DNA of 64,000 bases from Paragorgia papillata (GCA_035771165.1 JAWNZC010000408.1:248001-312000), one strand, 5' to 3'; positions 11,895 to 23,542 are shown, counted from the stretch's first letter. Notes: a model not told the origin generated them from the letters alone. Made by a program: numbers and translations.

Positions 11895-12113
11895 ATAATA
11901 AAGCGTTTATTATATGGCTATTTCAAGTTTTTCGATAATTATTGTATCAAACTTAGTGTGAAAACCTTAGAAATTCACGCGAGCAAAATCAACATCCGAG
12001 ACAGCGGTCCGGATACGGAAAAAGACGGACCGTGGTCCGGATACGCATTTTTACGGACCGTGCGTTGACCAATCAGAACTCAGGATATTACAAAGCCATA
12101 TAATAAATATAAT
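11895..12113. repeat. MITE with TTTATTATATGGCT ends
   Basis: ATTTATTATATGGCT-type termini appear inverted at the two ends. The right end carries CCAATCAGAACTCAGGATAT. That right-end segment recurs at 15505-15550. A related terminus is at 20825-20845, next to GTGATTGG. Confidence 0.65.
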
Positions 12114-12230
12114 ATATTACAGTATACGGTATACCCTGGGTGCCAGAGGTTCTTCCAACGCTCGCAGGGGGTTAGCAGGGGATTATAGGGGATATATTTG
12201 ACAAATTGTTGTAACGAAAATATTTAAATA

Positions 12231-13031
12231 CAGTGAAACCTGAGTTTTGCGACCACCCCAGGTGCCACGTAAAAGTGGTCGTTAAGAACAGGTGGTCGTT
12301 CAGACAGGTAATGATGTGACGTCATAGCAGCCATTTTGGCAGCGCCGCGACTCGTACTGTCGTTCACTTCAGTTTTTATGCTGTGTTTTTGTTACGTTTC
12401 AGATTCAATTTTTGCGCTGGTTTGGTCTTGTTAAAAGCTCTTGGCTTTATTTACGATCTTCCAGTAGTATTTTTGAGATGTGAACACTCAGTTTTGTCAC
12501 TTTCCTTTCCAAGTTAAAAAGCCGTTGTAAAATATAAAAACTTGTCGCGGTAAACGATCGTCAAGATCAACTTGTCTAAAGTTAACAAATATTACTCATG
12601 GTTTTGGATTGTTCAGTCATTGTATTAACTCTCAAACATCAACTAAAAAGTATTTGGCGTTGGCAGGAGAAATTCACACAGATTTTCATCAAATAATGCT
12701 CAAAAGAGAAGCAAATCAAGACTAAAATGCGGTAACACGGCAATCGAGCAACACTTCCGGTTTCTTGTTTTCACATGTGGTCGAATTCGCATTTGTTTAC
12801 TATGAAAAAACGGGTCTTTCTTTAACGTATTTCGGCAGTTTTACGTTGAGTTGGTCGCTCATAACAGGTAAATATCTTGTTTGGGACACAAAAAACCGGT
12901 CGCTGGTCGCGTAAGGCAGGTGGCCGCTCATTGCAGGTATATTTCAACTACAAATCGTCCGTGCCAGAAAAAGAGGTCATATATGACAGGTGATCGTAAA
13001 ACATGGGGGTCGCAAAACTCAGGTTTCACTG
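12231..13031. mobile_element. pogo/Tigger-like non-autonomous element, TA TSD
   Basis: The element starts CAGTGAAACCTGAGTTTTGC and ends with the inverse GCAAAACTCAGGTTTCACTG, flanked by TA on both sides. Subterminal GGTGGTCGTT/GGTCGCTCATAACAGG motifs repeat several times near both ends, as pogo-like transposase binding sites often do. The 801-bp interior has no transposase frame. Confidence 0.85.
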
Positions 13032-13430
13032 TACTGTCTTATATACAGTACTGTATTTTCTCAAATCAGCCATTCCACAGAAATGACACATTGTTGAAAA
13101 AAAATTAAATTAACGATAATAGCACCTACAATACCATTTTTGGGTACTACATTATACCTTGCTCTTCTGGAATGTGAAAAAAAATATACCACAATTACCC
13201 ATGGGCATTGTGGGAACAGAAATAAGAACATATAATTCAAAGCCATTGAGATGTTCATATCAGTTGAATGGAGTGGATCAAGGAACAAATCAGCACAGAA
13301 TGTTAAATAAATTTATTTAACTCAAATTATATTCTTAAAATATTGATTTGGCTGCTTTAATTAACACTATGATAAAAGCCATTTTATACAAATTCTCATA
13401 TAGTGATCTTGGGGTATCTGGGTTATCTGT

Positions 13431-14270
13431 AAGTTCGTTCGTTATAAGTTATTTCCGAAGTTGGCGACGACCTTCGGAAATTCATTACGTAGTAGCCAAT
13501 CAAGTTGCGAACTTCGAAACGAACTTCCGAAGTTCGGAAGTTCGTTGTTCACGGCAACATTTCGAAGTTCCCTGTTGGACGTATAGAGTAAATATCGAAT
13601 AACAACGGATCTTAATACTTTTGGAGGACAAAACCTATAGTGCTGGTTTCGACAGATTCAAGCGATCATTTCGATATAAAATTTATTTAAATCGGGCAAA
13701 CAGAAAATATTTAAACAGGTTTTGAAACACGTCTCCCAATGTAATACTACACCCACATTATATCTAGACATGCAAACAGGTAAACATATATAAAATATTC
13801 ATATTTTTGGCATTATTCTGTACTTATTACTTGCGTCTTGTAGTTGTTGGACTAAGCAGCAAGCCGTTAGCGAAAACACTACTTAATTATCAGCTCGATT
13901 TACTCGTATTATTTAGATTTACAATTATTTCATGTGGGTGTCGTATTTACATTGGGAGACGCGTGTTTCAAAACATGTTTAAATATTTTCTGTTTGCCGG
14001 ATTTAAATAAATTTTATATCGAAATGATCGCTTGAATCTGACGAATCCAGCACTATAGGTTTTGTCTACTGAAAGTATTAAGATCCGTTGTTATTCGAAT
14101 ATTTACTCCATACGTCCAACAGGGAACTTCGAAATGTTGCGTGAGCAACGAACTTCCGAACTCCGAACTTCGGAAGTTCGCAAGTTCGTTTCGAAGTTCG
14201 CAACTTGATTGGCTATTACGTAATGAATTTCCGAAGTTCGTCGCCAACTTCGGAAATAACGAACGAACTT
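13431..14270. repeat. Fold-back element, arms about 310 bp
   Basis: The left arm (AAGTTCGTTCGTTA onward) and right arm (ending AACGAACGAACTT) pair through GGCGACGA, AATTCATTACGTA and the TTCGAAGTTCCCTGTTGGAC block. They also pair through CAAGCGATCATTTCGATATA. The loop (about 13745-13950) contains a relative of the 2540-2670 repeat. There are no genuine ORFs, and the frames seen are arm-encoded. Confidence 0.85.
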
Positions 14271-14842
14271 CGGAACACAATCGGCAAAAGTTATGTGAAA
14301 TCCTCTGTAATGGCTCCAACAAACAATGAGAAAACAAAACCATCGACATTTTATTATTTAAACTGACTTTTTGTTATGTTATCCACCACTCGTCATGCGA
14401 GTCACATTTTTATGTCACGCGAGTCACATTAAACTTGCAACATTATTTTGTTGGCTACAAATGTTTTTGCTCAAACTTCACTGGAGTGTCATTGTATCTT
14501 GTCTAACTATATGTTTTACAAATTTAAAGTTAAAATTAAATATAATTAATATGTTGCCAGGAAAATAAATATGAATTCCAGTGATTGAAAATTTCTCATC
14601 TCTGTCTAACCTCATGCGAGTCACATGACCATAAGTCATTAAATCGAAGGCTTAAAATATAAATTTTTAGGAATTAAATACTTAGGTTGTTTCCCTAGGG
14701 CTTCCTTATCTAAAGCATTAAAAGTGGCAGAAAAAAACCCTTTTAACCTTAAAATTTTGTGACTTTGTCACCCGCGTACAATGGAATGGCTTGATATATA
14801 TAGGCGACCGGCCAAGGCTTCAAAATATTACTTTTGATAGCA

Positions 14843-15022
14843 TTTTTTGTTACAAGCAGGCAACCATGCCAAATCGTATCGGATAGTGCATACTTTGAAG
14901 GTGAGGGGGGTTGCCATGGTTCAACAGTGCTATCTTGTGATACACGAAAGGCAACCGGTCTAGTCATCTTGATCAATGTCTAAGCTACATTTCTATGGTG
15001 GTTGCCTGCTTGTAACAAAAAG
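14843..15022. repeat. Inverted repeat, TTTTGTTACAAGCAGGCAACC arms
   Basis: TGTTACAAGCAGGCAACCAT near 14849 is inverted at about 14995-15018 (GGTTGCCTGCTTGTAACA). An internal GGGGTTGCCATGGTT block is imperfectly related to the arms. There is no coding sequence. Confidence 0.7.
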
Positions 15023-15615
15023 TTGGCTGCTTGTTATGGCTGTTCTTCGAAGTGTTATATTTAGGTGAATTTGCGCCATGTTTCTTGTTTGTTTATGATT
15101 ATGAGTTATGCGAATTAGAATAATCAGAACTTCACGCACGCTGATTGGATGCATTCTGAATTTAGCAATTCAAATAAAACACAAACGTATATTAGACAGC
15201 TCTTTACAGATATCCCATCCATCACATTGTACTTTCAAAAAGCTCTATATTTTAGTATATAAATCAATAATTACGCCAGAACCGATGAGTTAAATGTCTA
15301 AGGAACACTATAAATAACACTACACTGTAGTACAAAAGCTCAGCTTTATAACATTAGATACATGGCGGTATCGGCAAATTATCAAAATAAAACGAAGTAA
15401 TTTACGAATATGAGACTTTCCTGTAGCTGCCAGATCTAATAAATTTCGGATTCTTTGCAAGCTTATGTTGTTGTAGCTTTTCTTCGAAGTGTTATATATT
15501 TACGTGCGTTGACCAATCAGAACTCAGGATATTACAAAGCCATATAATAAATATATATATATATATATATATGTTCAACTTTTCCCACATGTTTCAATTA
15601 GGTTTCATTTTAATC

Positions 15616-18600
15616 ATGGGGACTATGGACAGTTTCACATCACCAAGTGCTAGTTTTGTTACAGCGGGAATAAATGGACTGGTATTGCCAGAGCAAAATA
15701 ATGTTCCCAGTGTTAACGGACTAACAAATAACAGTGTCTTACGTGGCAAGAATGAAGTAAGTACTGTATTCCTTGTTGTAGCTAGAAAAAGTTCAAGGTA
15801 CATGTATTACATGTACCATGACGTATTTGGGATGACTCTTTTTTGTTTCATTAACAATTTTAGCATTAAGATAAATATTGAAACGATGAACTATAACTGC
15901 GATATATGGTGTCCATTCTAAACATTTCAGTTAAAAGTAATTGAAACTTTCGGTGCTTTATTTTAAAGTAGCACTACGACGAGAAATTGTGAATCTATTA
16001 TTGATACTAGTAAACTATAATTCCAAAATGAGGAATACCGGCGTTTTCAGTTTTTCAAAATATTGTCTTGTTCTCGAGATATTTAAGTTTCTGAAACATG
16101 TAAATTAGGTGCCTCGTGATGTCATTTACTCACACACAAAGGCAAAAGTAAGATTTACAAAATGAGTAATATATCTGAAACTAAGAAGTAGAAATAATTC
16201 AAACTTTGGACAAGTATATACATGTAAAAATACACTCCACTGTGCGCATCATGTTGTTGCCATGGAAACCGTTTAGAAACACGAGCATTCACTAAAAAAA
16301 TATATTAATTTTATCTTTCTTTTCAGAATATGATAATTGAAACATTCGAAATACAATATCTGTGTGTCTACAAATATTCATGTCAATATATTGCAGTAAA
16401 AGTTGTTTTATGGAGAAAAAAAGGCGCCTGTTTGCAAACGGTATCCATGGAAACAACATAATGTGAAGGGTGGAGTGTATTTTCTCCATAACTATTCTTG
16501 TCCAAAGTTTGAATTATTTCTACTTCATAGTTTGAGATATATTACTCACTTTGTAAATCTTATTTTTGCCTGACGTGTGAGTAAATGACGTCACGAGGCA
16601 CTTAATTTACATGTCTCAGAAACTTAAATATCTCGAGAACGAGACAATATTTTGAGAAACTGAAAACGCCGGTATTCCTCATTTGGAAATTATAGTTTAC
16701 TAGTATCAATACTAGATTCATGATTTTTTCGTCGTAGTGCCACTTTAAAATTTAAACTTCTTGTAACTTGAAGAAATATATATCAGGACATTGATTCTTC
16801 TGATTTTTCAGTTTTATCTTTCGTTTGACATTTCCCACATTTTCTCCTTTTTTCTCTCTTGCGAGTGTGGTCTTAATATTTCTTGGAGACTCAACAATTT
16901 TTCTGGCACCAATGCATGCAGGCCTAGACTTGCTCCAAGTCCGCCTCTTAGCGCTAGTTTTTGCGTGCGAGCGGAAAGGCGGGAGAGCGGAAAAGCGGGA
17001 GGAAAGAGGCGGACTTGTTTCGCTTGCAGGTTTTTTAATCTAATTAAATATTCTGGCGGGAAATCGCTGAAATGTACATCGCCCTTGGTTTGACCTGTTT
17101 CGGGTTGTCGTACACGCAATGGAAAGTGGGTTCTACCCCTACTAAAACGTTTTCAAGAGTCTGTTGAACTCCAACTTCCAAAGATAGCACTTGTATAGCA
17201 ATTTAGCCTGAATATAATTACTTCCCGAATTACGTCACCGGTCGAAAAATTCACCGGTGAATTTTGGCGCGCTGCAGGTGGGAAAAGTCCTTTTCAACGA
17301 GGAACCGAAAGGTCAAAAATGTTTGAAAAGGACTTTGAGAAAGTCTAATGCAGGCCCTGTGGTCCAACAACTTTTCCCACCCAAGAGCGTCTGGAGAAAT
17401 CGAAGAGATGGCACAGTGTAGTTTCATGCAACTATATATTTCATTAGCATATACCTCGCAGGTGAATAGTGCTTTTCAAGCAATCTGATTGGTTCCTCTA
17501 GCTCGGGATATCCTGCACTATTCACCTGCGGGCAAAACAAAATGGCGGACAGTTTTGCTTTGTTTGCCGAAGCAGGAGATTTTGTTGATAAACAAGGTTG
17601 ATCTAGTAGAATAACGAGAAAAGTCAACAAAATTAAGTAGAAGAGTGTCCATAGGTCTGTTTCTTTACAATTTTCTAGCCATTAATATATTCGAAAGTTG
17701 TAAAAACTGTTTTGTCGACAAATATCGGGTACGCCAAGTGCCGTTTTACTACAGTATGCCCAAGTTGCTAGCGACCGTGTCTTGTATAAAATACCGAAAA
17801 ATATAAGAATGTTAAATTTGTTATTTCATTTATGAGGTGTATGCTAAAACAATTATTCACCTCAGTGTCGGTGAATAGTGTGGATCCAGCTCGGTGAATA
17901 TCCAGCATTGTTATATACCAAAGACTTTCGTTTAATTGCCAAAGATGAAATCCTATTGGTCAAATCATGGTCACATGTTGTTCAACAAACTCAATGTTTC
18001 TTTCTGTCGAGGGAAACATTGCACTGTTTCCCTCTGACGTCAACAACGAAGAAGGAAACAGTGCAATGTTTCCCTCTGACGTCAGCTATAATCATGCGTT
18101 GTTCACGTGAATACACAATGATTATTGCATCAGATCAAGAACTTTGGACTTTTCGGAACATTTTGAAAACAAGAGCTGTTTCGAGCTTGTTTTGTACGAA
18201 ATAGTCCATTTTCCAAAGGAAAGAATATCTATACATATCTTCAAAGAAGGTTTGAAGAAAATCTGGATAAATTTAAAGCTGTTCTTCGTACTTGTTGAGT
18301 CTGGTGTATTTGTTCCGTTGAATTGAAATACGAAGACCTTTTTGCCTTTTACAAGTTTCGAAGTGTTTTGGTATTTTGTATTTTAAAAGTCTTTGGTATA
18401 TAACAAAACGCTTGTTGACTTTTGCCTCGTGAAACATCGAGTTTTACGGTCCCTCAGGCTTCAATGTCACCCTCGGGTGACATTAAAGCCTTCGGGTCCG
18501 TAAAAACAATCTTATTAAGTTCTAGATTACATGTATTCAATCAGTACTTTTATATGCCTGTCAGGTTTTCCATTATGGCCTCCCTGTTTATCTAAGTATT

Positions 18601-20435
18601 TCACTAGAACGAATACAGAAAAGAGCTTTACATATTATTTATGGATACGAATTGTCGTATTCAGAATTGCTCAATATCTCTGGATTATGTAGCCTAGCAA
18701 ATCGTCGAGCAGAACTTTGTCAGACCTTTTACTGTAAAATAGTTAGTCAGCCGCAAGGAAATTTGTACAAACTCCTTTCTTTTAATGTAACTCACACTTC
18801 AGTCACTTTGAGAAATACCAAGCCTATGTATGTTCCCTTATCTAGAACTAAGCGGTTTAAAGACACCTTTATAGTATCTGGTGCAAACATGTACAATAAC
18901 CAAATATCGCTTTCTTAAATATGTTAAACTCAATTACATTTTAGAAGTACAGTTTTTGGTGTAGTTTAATTCGAAAATTTTAATTGTAATCTATATATAC
19001 CCTTAAATGTAAAACTTTTATAGACTTAGGTAAATCCTCCGTAATTCAGTTTATACTGTAAGTTTGAGGAAATTTTTAGCAAATAAACAAACAAACGATC
19101 TATCTAAAACTCGATGTTTCCCTCGGCGCCAGTCAACAAGTGTATACTATTCACCTCCACTTCGGTGAATAATTGTTAGTTATTTTTATTTAGGAACTAG
19201 AAGATATATTCCCTGAAGGAGTAAACATTCTCTTCCCTGATGCAAATCCTTCAGGAGATAAAGAAGTTGTTGTGGTTAAGACAACGGGTAAGAAGAAAAA
19301 GCGCCCGCCTCGTGAAGAATTTCAAAGTTTCGACCGAATGTACACTTTGATGACGGAAGACTACCTTGGCAGTGGTTCGTATTCGCACGTTTTCGTCTGC
19401 ACTAGAACTCGAACTGGTGAACGATTTGCTGCGAAAATCGTCTCCAAGGATCACTGTATTCCGCGCGATAGAATTTTTAACGAAATTGATTTGCACCATC
19501 TTTGTCGACACCAGAAGAATATCCTGAACTTGATTCAGTTTTTCGAAGAGAGTTCTCGGTATATCTTTGTGTACCCTGTTTTGAACGGCGGATCGTTGCT
19601 CAAACATATTGAAAGGAAAAAGTTGTTTACGGAAACAGAAGCAAAAGCTGTGGTAAAAGATTTGACGACAGCGTTGAGTTTTCTTCATAAACATGGCGTC
19701 GCTCACCGAGATTTAAAGCCTGACAATGTTCTGTGTGATAACGATGAAACGATTATCCCGGTCAAGATTTGTGATTTTGATCTAGCTAGTGGTAGTGGAT
19801 CGTGGACCAAAACAGTGTCCACCCCAGTCCTTCAAACTCCGGTTGGCTCCGCGGAATACATGGCGCCCGAAGTTGTCGATGCGTTCGTGAACGACGGTGA
19901 AGCGACATGTTACGATAAACGATGCGATCTGTGGAGTTTGGGTGTGATTTTGTACGTGATATTGTCCGGTCACCCGCCATTTTATGGCAACTGTGACGAG
20001 GAATGTGGTTGGGATCGTAACGAGGCTTGTGGCAAATGTCAAGATTTACTCATGCACAGTATCCAAGATGGCCGCTATCGTCTGTCGGGGGTTGAGTGGG
20101 GTCATGTCTCCGATGAGGCAAAAGACCTCATTTCTCATCTCTTGGTGCGTGATGCTTCGCTGAGGTACTCCGCTGAAACGGTGTTGCACAGTCCGTGGAT
20201 TACGAAAGGTACATGTAGCGAAGAAAAGACGAATGGGACTCCTAGTGTCCAATCACCCCCAGTTAACTTCGACATCGCAGGTTTCTTGACCGAGGCAAAT
20301 GCAGCGAACCGAACGTTGGCCGAACGCGCAGCGAAGCTTGCGAGCAAAAGTGACAAGACGAATTTATTTGGCCTGTCACCACCTGGATGTTCATCTTTGG
20401 CCAAGCGCAGAGCTTACAAATCGAATATGAAATGA
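15616..20435 (+). CDS. MKNK: MAP kinase-interacting serine/threonine kinase (MNK)
   Basis: Two coding exons, 15616-15756 and 19194-20435, join in phase 0 to give 460 residues. MNKs are activated by ERK/p38 on eIF4G and phosphorylate eIF4E. Visible features are a polybasic KKKKRPPR at about 81-88, where eIF4G and importin bind, and a P-loop GSGSYSHV at 106-113. The ATP lysine is K128 and the catalytic loop is HRDLKPDN at 218-225. The MNK-specific DFD (not DFG) is at 241-243. Thr-Pro sites at about 257 and 262 precede the APE at 271-273. A Cys-rich insert (CDEECGW...CGKC) follows, and a C-terminal LAKRR MAPK-docking motif lies near residue 450. Length fits the family. The donor is GTAAGT and the acceptor TTTATTTAG. 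ATG 15616 is the likely start, although ATG 15571 is in frame and the 5' UTR may be spliced at about 15600. The whole kinase domain is intronless. A duplicated 3' end lies downstream. Confidence 0.93.
15961..16750. repeat. Fold-back element in the MKNK intron, arms about 340 bp
   Basis: TTTTAAAGTAGCACTACGAC at the left end is nearly the inverse of the right end GTCGTAGTGCCACTTTAAAA. The arms pair through the ACTATAATTCCAAAATGAGG, ATCTCGAGAAC and CAAAGTTTGAATTATTTCTAC regions. The tip includes CCATGGAAAC. The same terminus appears at 63870-63890, so this is a dispersed family. It would form a very long hairpin in MKNK pre-mRNA. Confidence 0.88.
16925..17347. mobile_element. Mutator-like (MULE) non-autonomous element, copy 1
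   Basis: The ends TAGACTTGCTCCAAGTCC and GGACTTTGAGAAAGTCTA are imperfect inverses. They are flanked by a perfect 9-bp direct repeat, ATGCAGGCC, at 16916-16924 and 17348-17356. Nine-bp duplications are characteristic of Mutator. An inverted copy with its own 9-bp duplication is at 48926-49363. It lies in the MKNK intron, and the frames inside it are not conserved genes. Confidence 0.85.
17437..17535. repeat. Short hairpin, CGCAGGTGAATAGTGC arms
   Basis: CGCAGGTGAATAGTGC and its inverse GCACTATTCACCTGCG surround a tip with CTGATTGG. The GGTGAATAGTG motif is shared with the ends of the 17846-19178 element. Confidence 0.7.
17846..19178. mobile_element. Composite inverted-repeat element in the MKNK intron
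   Basis: The left end ACAATTATTCACC and right end GGTGAATAATTGT are inverse copies. A second inverted pair lies inside: TTATATACCAAAGAC at about 17911 and GTCTTTGGTATATAA at about 18390. A related copy without the outer ends lies at 41362-42395. This copy is interrupted by a LINE fragment at 18506-19104. Its right end lies 15 bp upstream of the kinase-exon acceptor. Confidence 0.75.
18506..19104 (+). mobile_element. Non-LTR retrotransposon 3' fragment
   Basis: Translation from about 18566 reads like the C-terminal region of a LINE reverse transcriptase: ISLERIQKRALHIIYGYE, followed by SYSELLNISGLCSLANRRAE. It ends in a short A-rich tail with (AAAC)n near 19078-19096. The related element at 41362-42395 lacks it, and TAAAA occurs on both sides (18501-18505 and 19105-19109). 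It is dead, with 5' truncation and no RT core. Confidence 0.75.
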
Positions 20436-20624
20436 CGTTTTTTTCGAACCGTTCCGTTTTAATAACTTGTTGCAGTTTCAACATGACCTGTGCCCGTTGT
20501 CTTTCCATTCTTATCTTCCAGTTTTACACCTTTTATTAGCACCGGAATCCTTTAAAGAATAATTTATTTTGGCTATCTACGCGATGGCGTTTTTCGAACC
20601 GTTCCGTTTTGCTACGTCGTTGCT
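20436..20624 (+). other. MKNK 3' UTR with an internal partial duplication
   Basis: The sequence right after the stop (CGAACCGTTCCGTTTT at about 20443) is repeated at about 20595, and again in decayed form at about 21590. ATAATTTATTTT near 20560 could supply polyadenylation context, but no clean AATAAA was found. Confidence 0.4.
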
Positions 20625-20824
20625 GTTCAGTCAAAATGATTACTGATGGTTGTAAATCATTCCACTTCTCTTGGAACTCCACCTTTGGCTATTACAACCA
20701 TAGGCTATCGAGAAATGGTCTGGAAACTCGGCAAATTTCAAAGCCTTTATAATGAGATGTGTTTCATGTTAGAACGGTCTTCACCGTGCACAAATCGTTT
20801 GCTTTTCGCTTATTAAATTAATAA

Positions 20825-21215
20825 TATTTATTATATGGCACGAATTACTTCCGGTAAAATCACGCGCTGTGATTGGTTGCTGACGTGGCGAGATTTCTCC
20901 CTAACGCCCGCGGGCATTATGAAAATTGTTAATGCCCTACGATTGGAAACAAACAAAAAATCCTAATAAGAAAGTTATCGCTGCTAAACGACGAAAATAA
21001 ATGATGATGAACATTATAAAAGTAAATAACAGAAAATAACGCTAGTCCGGTGTTTTGACGAAGTTAAAGGAAGCGAAGACCATATAATGAACTACTTAAT
21101 AACCTCAACCGTTCGGTCTTTACGGTAAAATATCAAACCTCGGCCTTGAATGTATTAACCTCGCTATCGCTCGGTCAATACAGCAAGACCTCGGTTATTA
21201 AGTAGTTATTAAATA
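20825..21215. repeat. MITE-like repeat, ATAACCTC / TACGGTAAAATATC family
   Basis: A TTTATTATATGGC terminus near 20828 is followed by GTGATTGG. The right half has ATAACCTCAACC, ACGGTAAAATATCA, a run of CTCGCTATCGCTCGGTCAATA, and an inverted TTATTAAGTAGTTATT. It resembles 11895-12113 at the ends only. No gene. Confidence 0.5.
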
Positions 21216-21242
21216 ACACGGTTGAGCGATTGAATCTAAACA

Positions 21243-21418
21243 ATATATGGATCCTTTTCACTCACGTGATCGGTGGCCCCGTTGGGGTGGTGAAACAAAA
21301 CAAAAAATTTGAATAAGAATATAATTAAATTCCCATAGGATAAAGATTGTGCACCAATATGGCCGCCATTTCATTGTTTCTGTGCGCCAATATGGCCGCC
21401 GTGACGTCAGATAAAAAC
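21243..21418. repeat. MITE with TTTTCACTCACGTGATC and TGACGTCA, copy 1
   Basis: Reading on the minus strand, this repeats 34677-34856. It has TGACGTCACGGCGGCCATAT at one end and GATCACGTGAGTGAAAA at the other, with two CCAATATGGCCGCC blocks inside. The motifs include a CRE-like TGACGTCA and an E-box CACGTG. Confidence 0.8.
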
Positions 21419-21548
21419 CAAGAATTGGATGATTGCTTAATTATACCAAACATACATTGTCTTCCCCATGCACAAATTTGCATAAACGTGAACAAAAAGA
21501 TAGAACAAAGATTTTCGCTGAGTTTCCGGACCATATGTTGATTGACTA

Positions 21549-21680
21549 TGGCTAAACGCAGAACTTGCAAGTCGAATATGTATTTTTTTTCTAAACATTC
21601 CGTTTTGTTACGTCGTTCCTGGTTCTACATGACCTGTACTGATGTTCGAAATCTTTGCAATTTTATCTTCCAGTTGAACA
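21549..21680 (+). pseudogene. Duplicated, decayed 3' end of MKNK
   Basis: GGCTAAACGCAGAACTTGC onward aligns with the last ten codons of MKNK (20397-20435) and then with its 3' UTR. Shared UTR blocks include CATTCCGTTTTGTTACGTCG, ACATGACCTGT and TTATCTTCCAGTT. The translation keeps LAKRR and KSNM, but the stop codon is lost. No kinase sequence precedes it. This is a partial local duplication and not a gene. Confidence 0.75.
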
Positions 21681-21979
21681 ATAAATTAAAACCAAAAAAT
21701 AAACAGTAACAGCGTCTATATTCTCCAGTTCTATGTTCTCCAGTTCTATATTCTAAACCCTGAATCAGCCACAACGTATTTAATTTACTTCTCAGGCATT
21801 TCAAACCGAATGTATTACAACGGGTGTTGTCATTATCGGGGGGGGGGGAGGAGGAGTCGCACCAGCCTCGTACCCAGTCTTTTCTACAAATTAATGCCAA
21901 TTCAATCTCGTCCCCAGAGCCAAATATGCCCGGCCGCGCGGGCAAATCAATTGGGAACTCCAAATCCAGCGTATATATA

Positions 21980-22275
21980 TTCCAGCCGTATCTCGGGCTC
22001 CGGTACTTACTTCCCCCGAAATCACGGCTGGAGTCGTGAACTTGTCCATTGTCGATTTGCACCAATCACAAACGTGCCTGCACATTTTCAGCAGGCATAT
22101 ATTATTGGGATGATTTAATACGTTAGTTCAAAATGGCGTCTATCTCATTAACCCTTTGGTTGGTGCCTGTGTTGTTTCTTTTGGAACATAGAGTGTTGTC
22201 ACAGACACGTTCTGTGGCTTACGCGTCCAGCCGTCTCGGCTTTCGGGGGAGGTAAGTATACCGGGGCCCGAGATA
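21980..22275. repeat. Inverted repeat, TCCAGCCGTATCTCGGG arms
   Basis: TTCCAGCCGTATCTCGGGCT at about 21980 is inverted at about 22258-22273. The ACTTACTTCCCCCGAAA block is also inverted (TTTCGGGGGAGGTAAGT). A G-homopolymer lies upstream at 21838-21848. Confidence 0.65.
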
Positions 22276-22296
22276 CGGCTGGAAATCGAGCCTATA

Positions 22297-22651
22297 AAGC
22301 CCCGCACAGACGACCAAGTTTTCCTTGACAAGTTTTATTTGTTCGTGTGTACGACACAAATTGACAAGTTTTTCCTTGACAAGGAGCCTTGTTCAAAAGC
22401 TGGTCATGCCAGCTTTTCAACAAGGAAATTTGTTCGTGTGTATAGTCGTCAAGGAAAACTTGACAAGATCATCTCTTAAGCTTATTACGCGATCATTACC
22501 GTCAAGGAAAACTTGTCCAACCGTACACACGAGCATGAATTATAACTTGTCAAGGAAAATTGTTGGGGGAAAAACGTGTTCATCGTACACACGAGCAAGG
22601 AAAGTTACCAAGGAACTTGTCAAGAAAAACTTGGTCGTCTGTGCGGGGCTT
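22297..22651. repeat. Hairpin MITE, AAGCCCCGCACAGACGACC ends
   Basis: The termini AAGCCCCGCACAGACGACC and GGTCGTCTGTGCGGGGCTT are perfect inverses. The interior repeats TTGACAAG/CTTGTCAAGGAAAA and CGTGTGTACG in both orientations. Confidence 0.88.
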
Positions 22652-22986
22652 AAACCCAGCGGCAAATGAATACTCGTGCTAGAAGCTGATTATTTGGGGG
22701 TGATTCCTCGGGCAGAGAAGTAATATATATCATACACGAGAAGCCGTTTATTATCTGATTTGAAAACACCGAGAAGTGTGTGTTTAAAGATAAATTTGAG
22801 GTAGAACTTGTCTTAATGTCCACTGAAAACTAGAGCTATAGTAAAAATAATTGAGAAATTTTTTTGTCTTCTACCCAAGAAAGCAACCATATTTGCACAA
22901 ATTCGTCGAAGAAGTAGCAAACGAATTAACGCATAAATGTTCAATTCGAGATATTTTCAAAGATCGGAACTTTCATCAAAGTGTCT

Positions 22987-23542
22987 TAGGGGGCGATTAC
23001 ATGGACCGGGCTGGCCCTTTATATATAAAACACATGTTGTTTTAACATTTCGATTACATGGCAAGCGGGCTAGCCCGGTTAACCGGGATGAAAATGTCCA
23101 TGTAATCGTTTTCATCCCGGCAAACCGGGCTGAAAAACTGTTGAACTCGCTTCGATACGCGTTCGTTTCCTTGACTGTGTGAATAAATAGTGCTGAAAGG
23201 AACTGAAATAGAACATCAACGTTGTTTGTGCGTTTCGTGATCAAAGTGAAGATTTAATAAATTAATTAGTCTTCGTGAAGACGCTTTCCTGGGTTAGCTA
23301 AGACTTTAACAATCTTTCTATTAACGATGGGTTTACAAAATAAATAATAGACTAATTAGTGTAAAACTGAAGTAAAACTAACGTAACTTTGCCCTTATTT
23401 ACTTGATAATTGCGAATTTCGGCCTGAAATCATCCCGGCTTACCGGGCTAGCCCGCTCCATGTAATCGTTTCGTAAACTCATCCCGGTTAACCGGGCTAG
23501 CTCCGTTAACCGGGCCAGCCCGGTCCATGTAATCGCCCCCTT
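22987..23542. repeat. Fold-back MITE, GGGGGCGATTACATGGACC ends
   Basis: GGGGGCGATTACATGGACCG at the left and CGGTCCATGTAATCGCCCCC at the right are exact inverses. The subterminal region carries several TTAACCGGGCTAGCCCGG modules in both orientations. The middle is AT-rich with no gene. A diverged relative may lie at 46930-47125 (AATTACATGG / CATGTAATTGTCCCC). Confidence 0.88.

Noticed and set aside
13348..14349. Several open frames on both strands
   Set aside because: They arise from the arms of the 13431-14270 fold-back (TTCGAAGTTCGG-rich) and mirror each other.
16791..17119. Frames of about 100 codons on both strands, repeated at 49084-49501
   Set aside because: They are the two MULE copies. 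The frame is not preserved at the element ends and no transposase motif is present.
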